Assembly: GCA_023231065.1 (NCBI GenBank)
Contig: JALNWE010000118.1
Coordinates: 1 to 6,097 of the forward strand
Length of the DNA: 6,097 nucleotides
Direction of reading: 5' to 3'
Source of the DNA: Bacteroidales bacterium
GTDB lineage: Bacteria; Bacteroidota; Bacteroidia; Bacteroidales; FEN-979
Shown here one piece after another: positions 6,016-6,097 of the stretch. Position 1 is the stretch's first letter. Each line of letters starts with the position of its first letter. The notes under the pieces are model-generated. The model made no database searches, was not told the DNA's origin, and was given only the letters and a program-made list of their open reading frames with translations. Both the position numbers and the translations under genes were made by a program.

Positions 6016-6097
6016 ATGGTTAACAGCCGAAAAAATACCAACTCGGGTATATTTGTACTTGTTTTAATGATTGTCTTTATTTCTTTTTTTCAAAAAG
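6016..6097 (+). CDS. Membrane-anchored or secreted protein, N-terminal 27 residues only (runs off right edge)
   Basis: An open frame starts with ATG at 6016 and continues to the edge (27 complete codons). It begins with a basic, polar stretch (MVNSRKNTNS) and then a hydrophobic run of about 14 residues (IFVLVLMIVFISFF), the pattern of a signal peptide or N-terminal membrane anchor. It lies 49 bases after hipA on the same strand but has its own promoter match, so it need not belong to the toxin-antitoxin unit. No ribosome site is seen. The family cannot be named from this fragment. An internal ATG at 6067 is a less likely start because it would remove the basic part. Confidence 0.5.
   Translation, partial: MVNSRKNTNSGIFVLVLMIVFISFFQK

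Overview
The window reads as a piece of a Bacteroidota chromosome. Several genes are preceded by close matches to the phylum's promoter signature (-7 TAnnTTTG, with a TTG or TTTG about 16-19 bases upstream). Shine-Dalgarno sequences are mostly weak or absent. The long metallophosphoesterase has a Bacteroidota-style lipoprotein N-terminus (Cys followed by Lys-Lys-Ser-Asp). No rRNA, tRNA, CRISPR array, transposase or phage gene was seen. The exact genus cannot be read from this stretch.

Layout. Positions 1-4086 are coded on the minus strand. From right to left: an alpha/beta hydrolase of the FrsA/Ayg1-like type (4086-2794), a large secreted calcineurin-like metallophosphoesterase, probably a lipoprotein (2636-918), a two-gene cassette of a small XRE-family regulator (738-517) overlapping a four-helix membrane protein (524-192), and the first 26 codons of an unidentified gene running off the left edge (78-1). 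Positions 4353-6097 are coded on the plus strand: a complete hipBA toxin-antitoxin module (hipB 4379-4708, hipA 4710-5966), then the first 27 codons of a membrane or secreted protein running off the right edge (6016-6097). The divergent gap 4087-4352 separates the two halves and carries the hipBA control region.

How the genes may work together. hipBA is a self-contained regulatory unit: HipB should bind HipA and repress the shared promoter, and a candidate operator overlaps the -7 box and predicted start of transcription. The XRE regulator and its membrane partner are translationally coupled, and an inverted repeat overlaps their promoter, suggesting autoregulation. The hydrolase and metallophosphoesterase point the same way but are 157 bp apart, with a weak separate promoter before the second, so a shared pathway is only a possibility. 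I see no clearly undescribed system. The best leads are the two small regulator cassettes with their palindromic control regions, and the unknown substrates of the two large enzymes.
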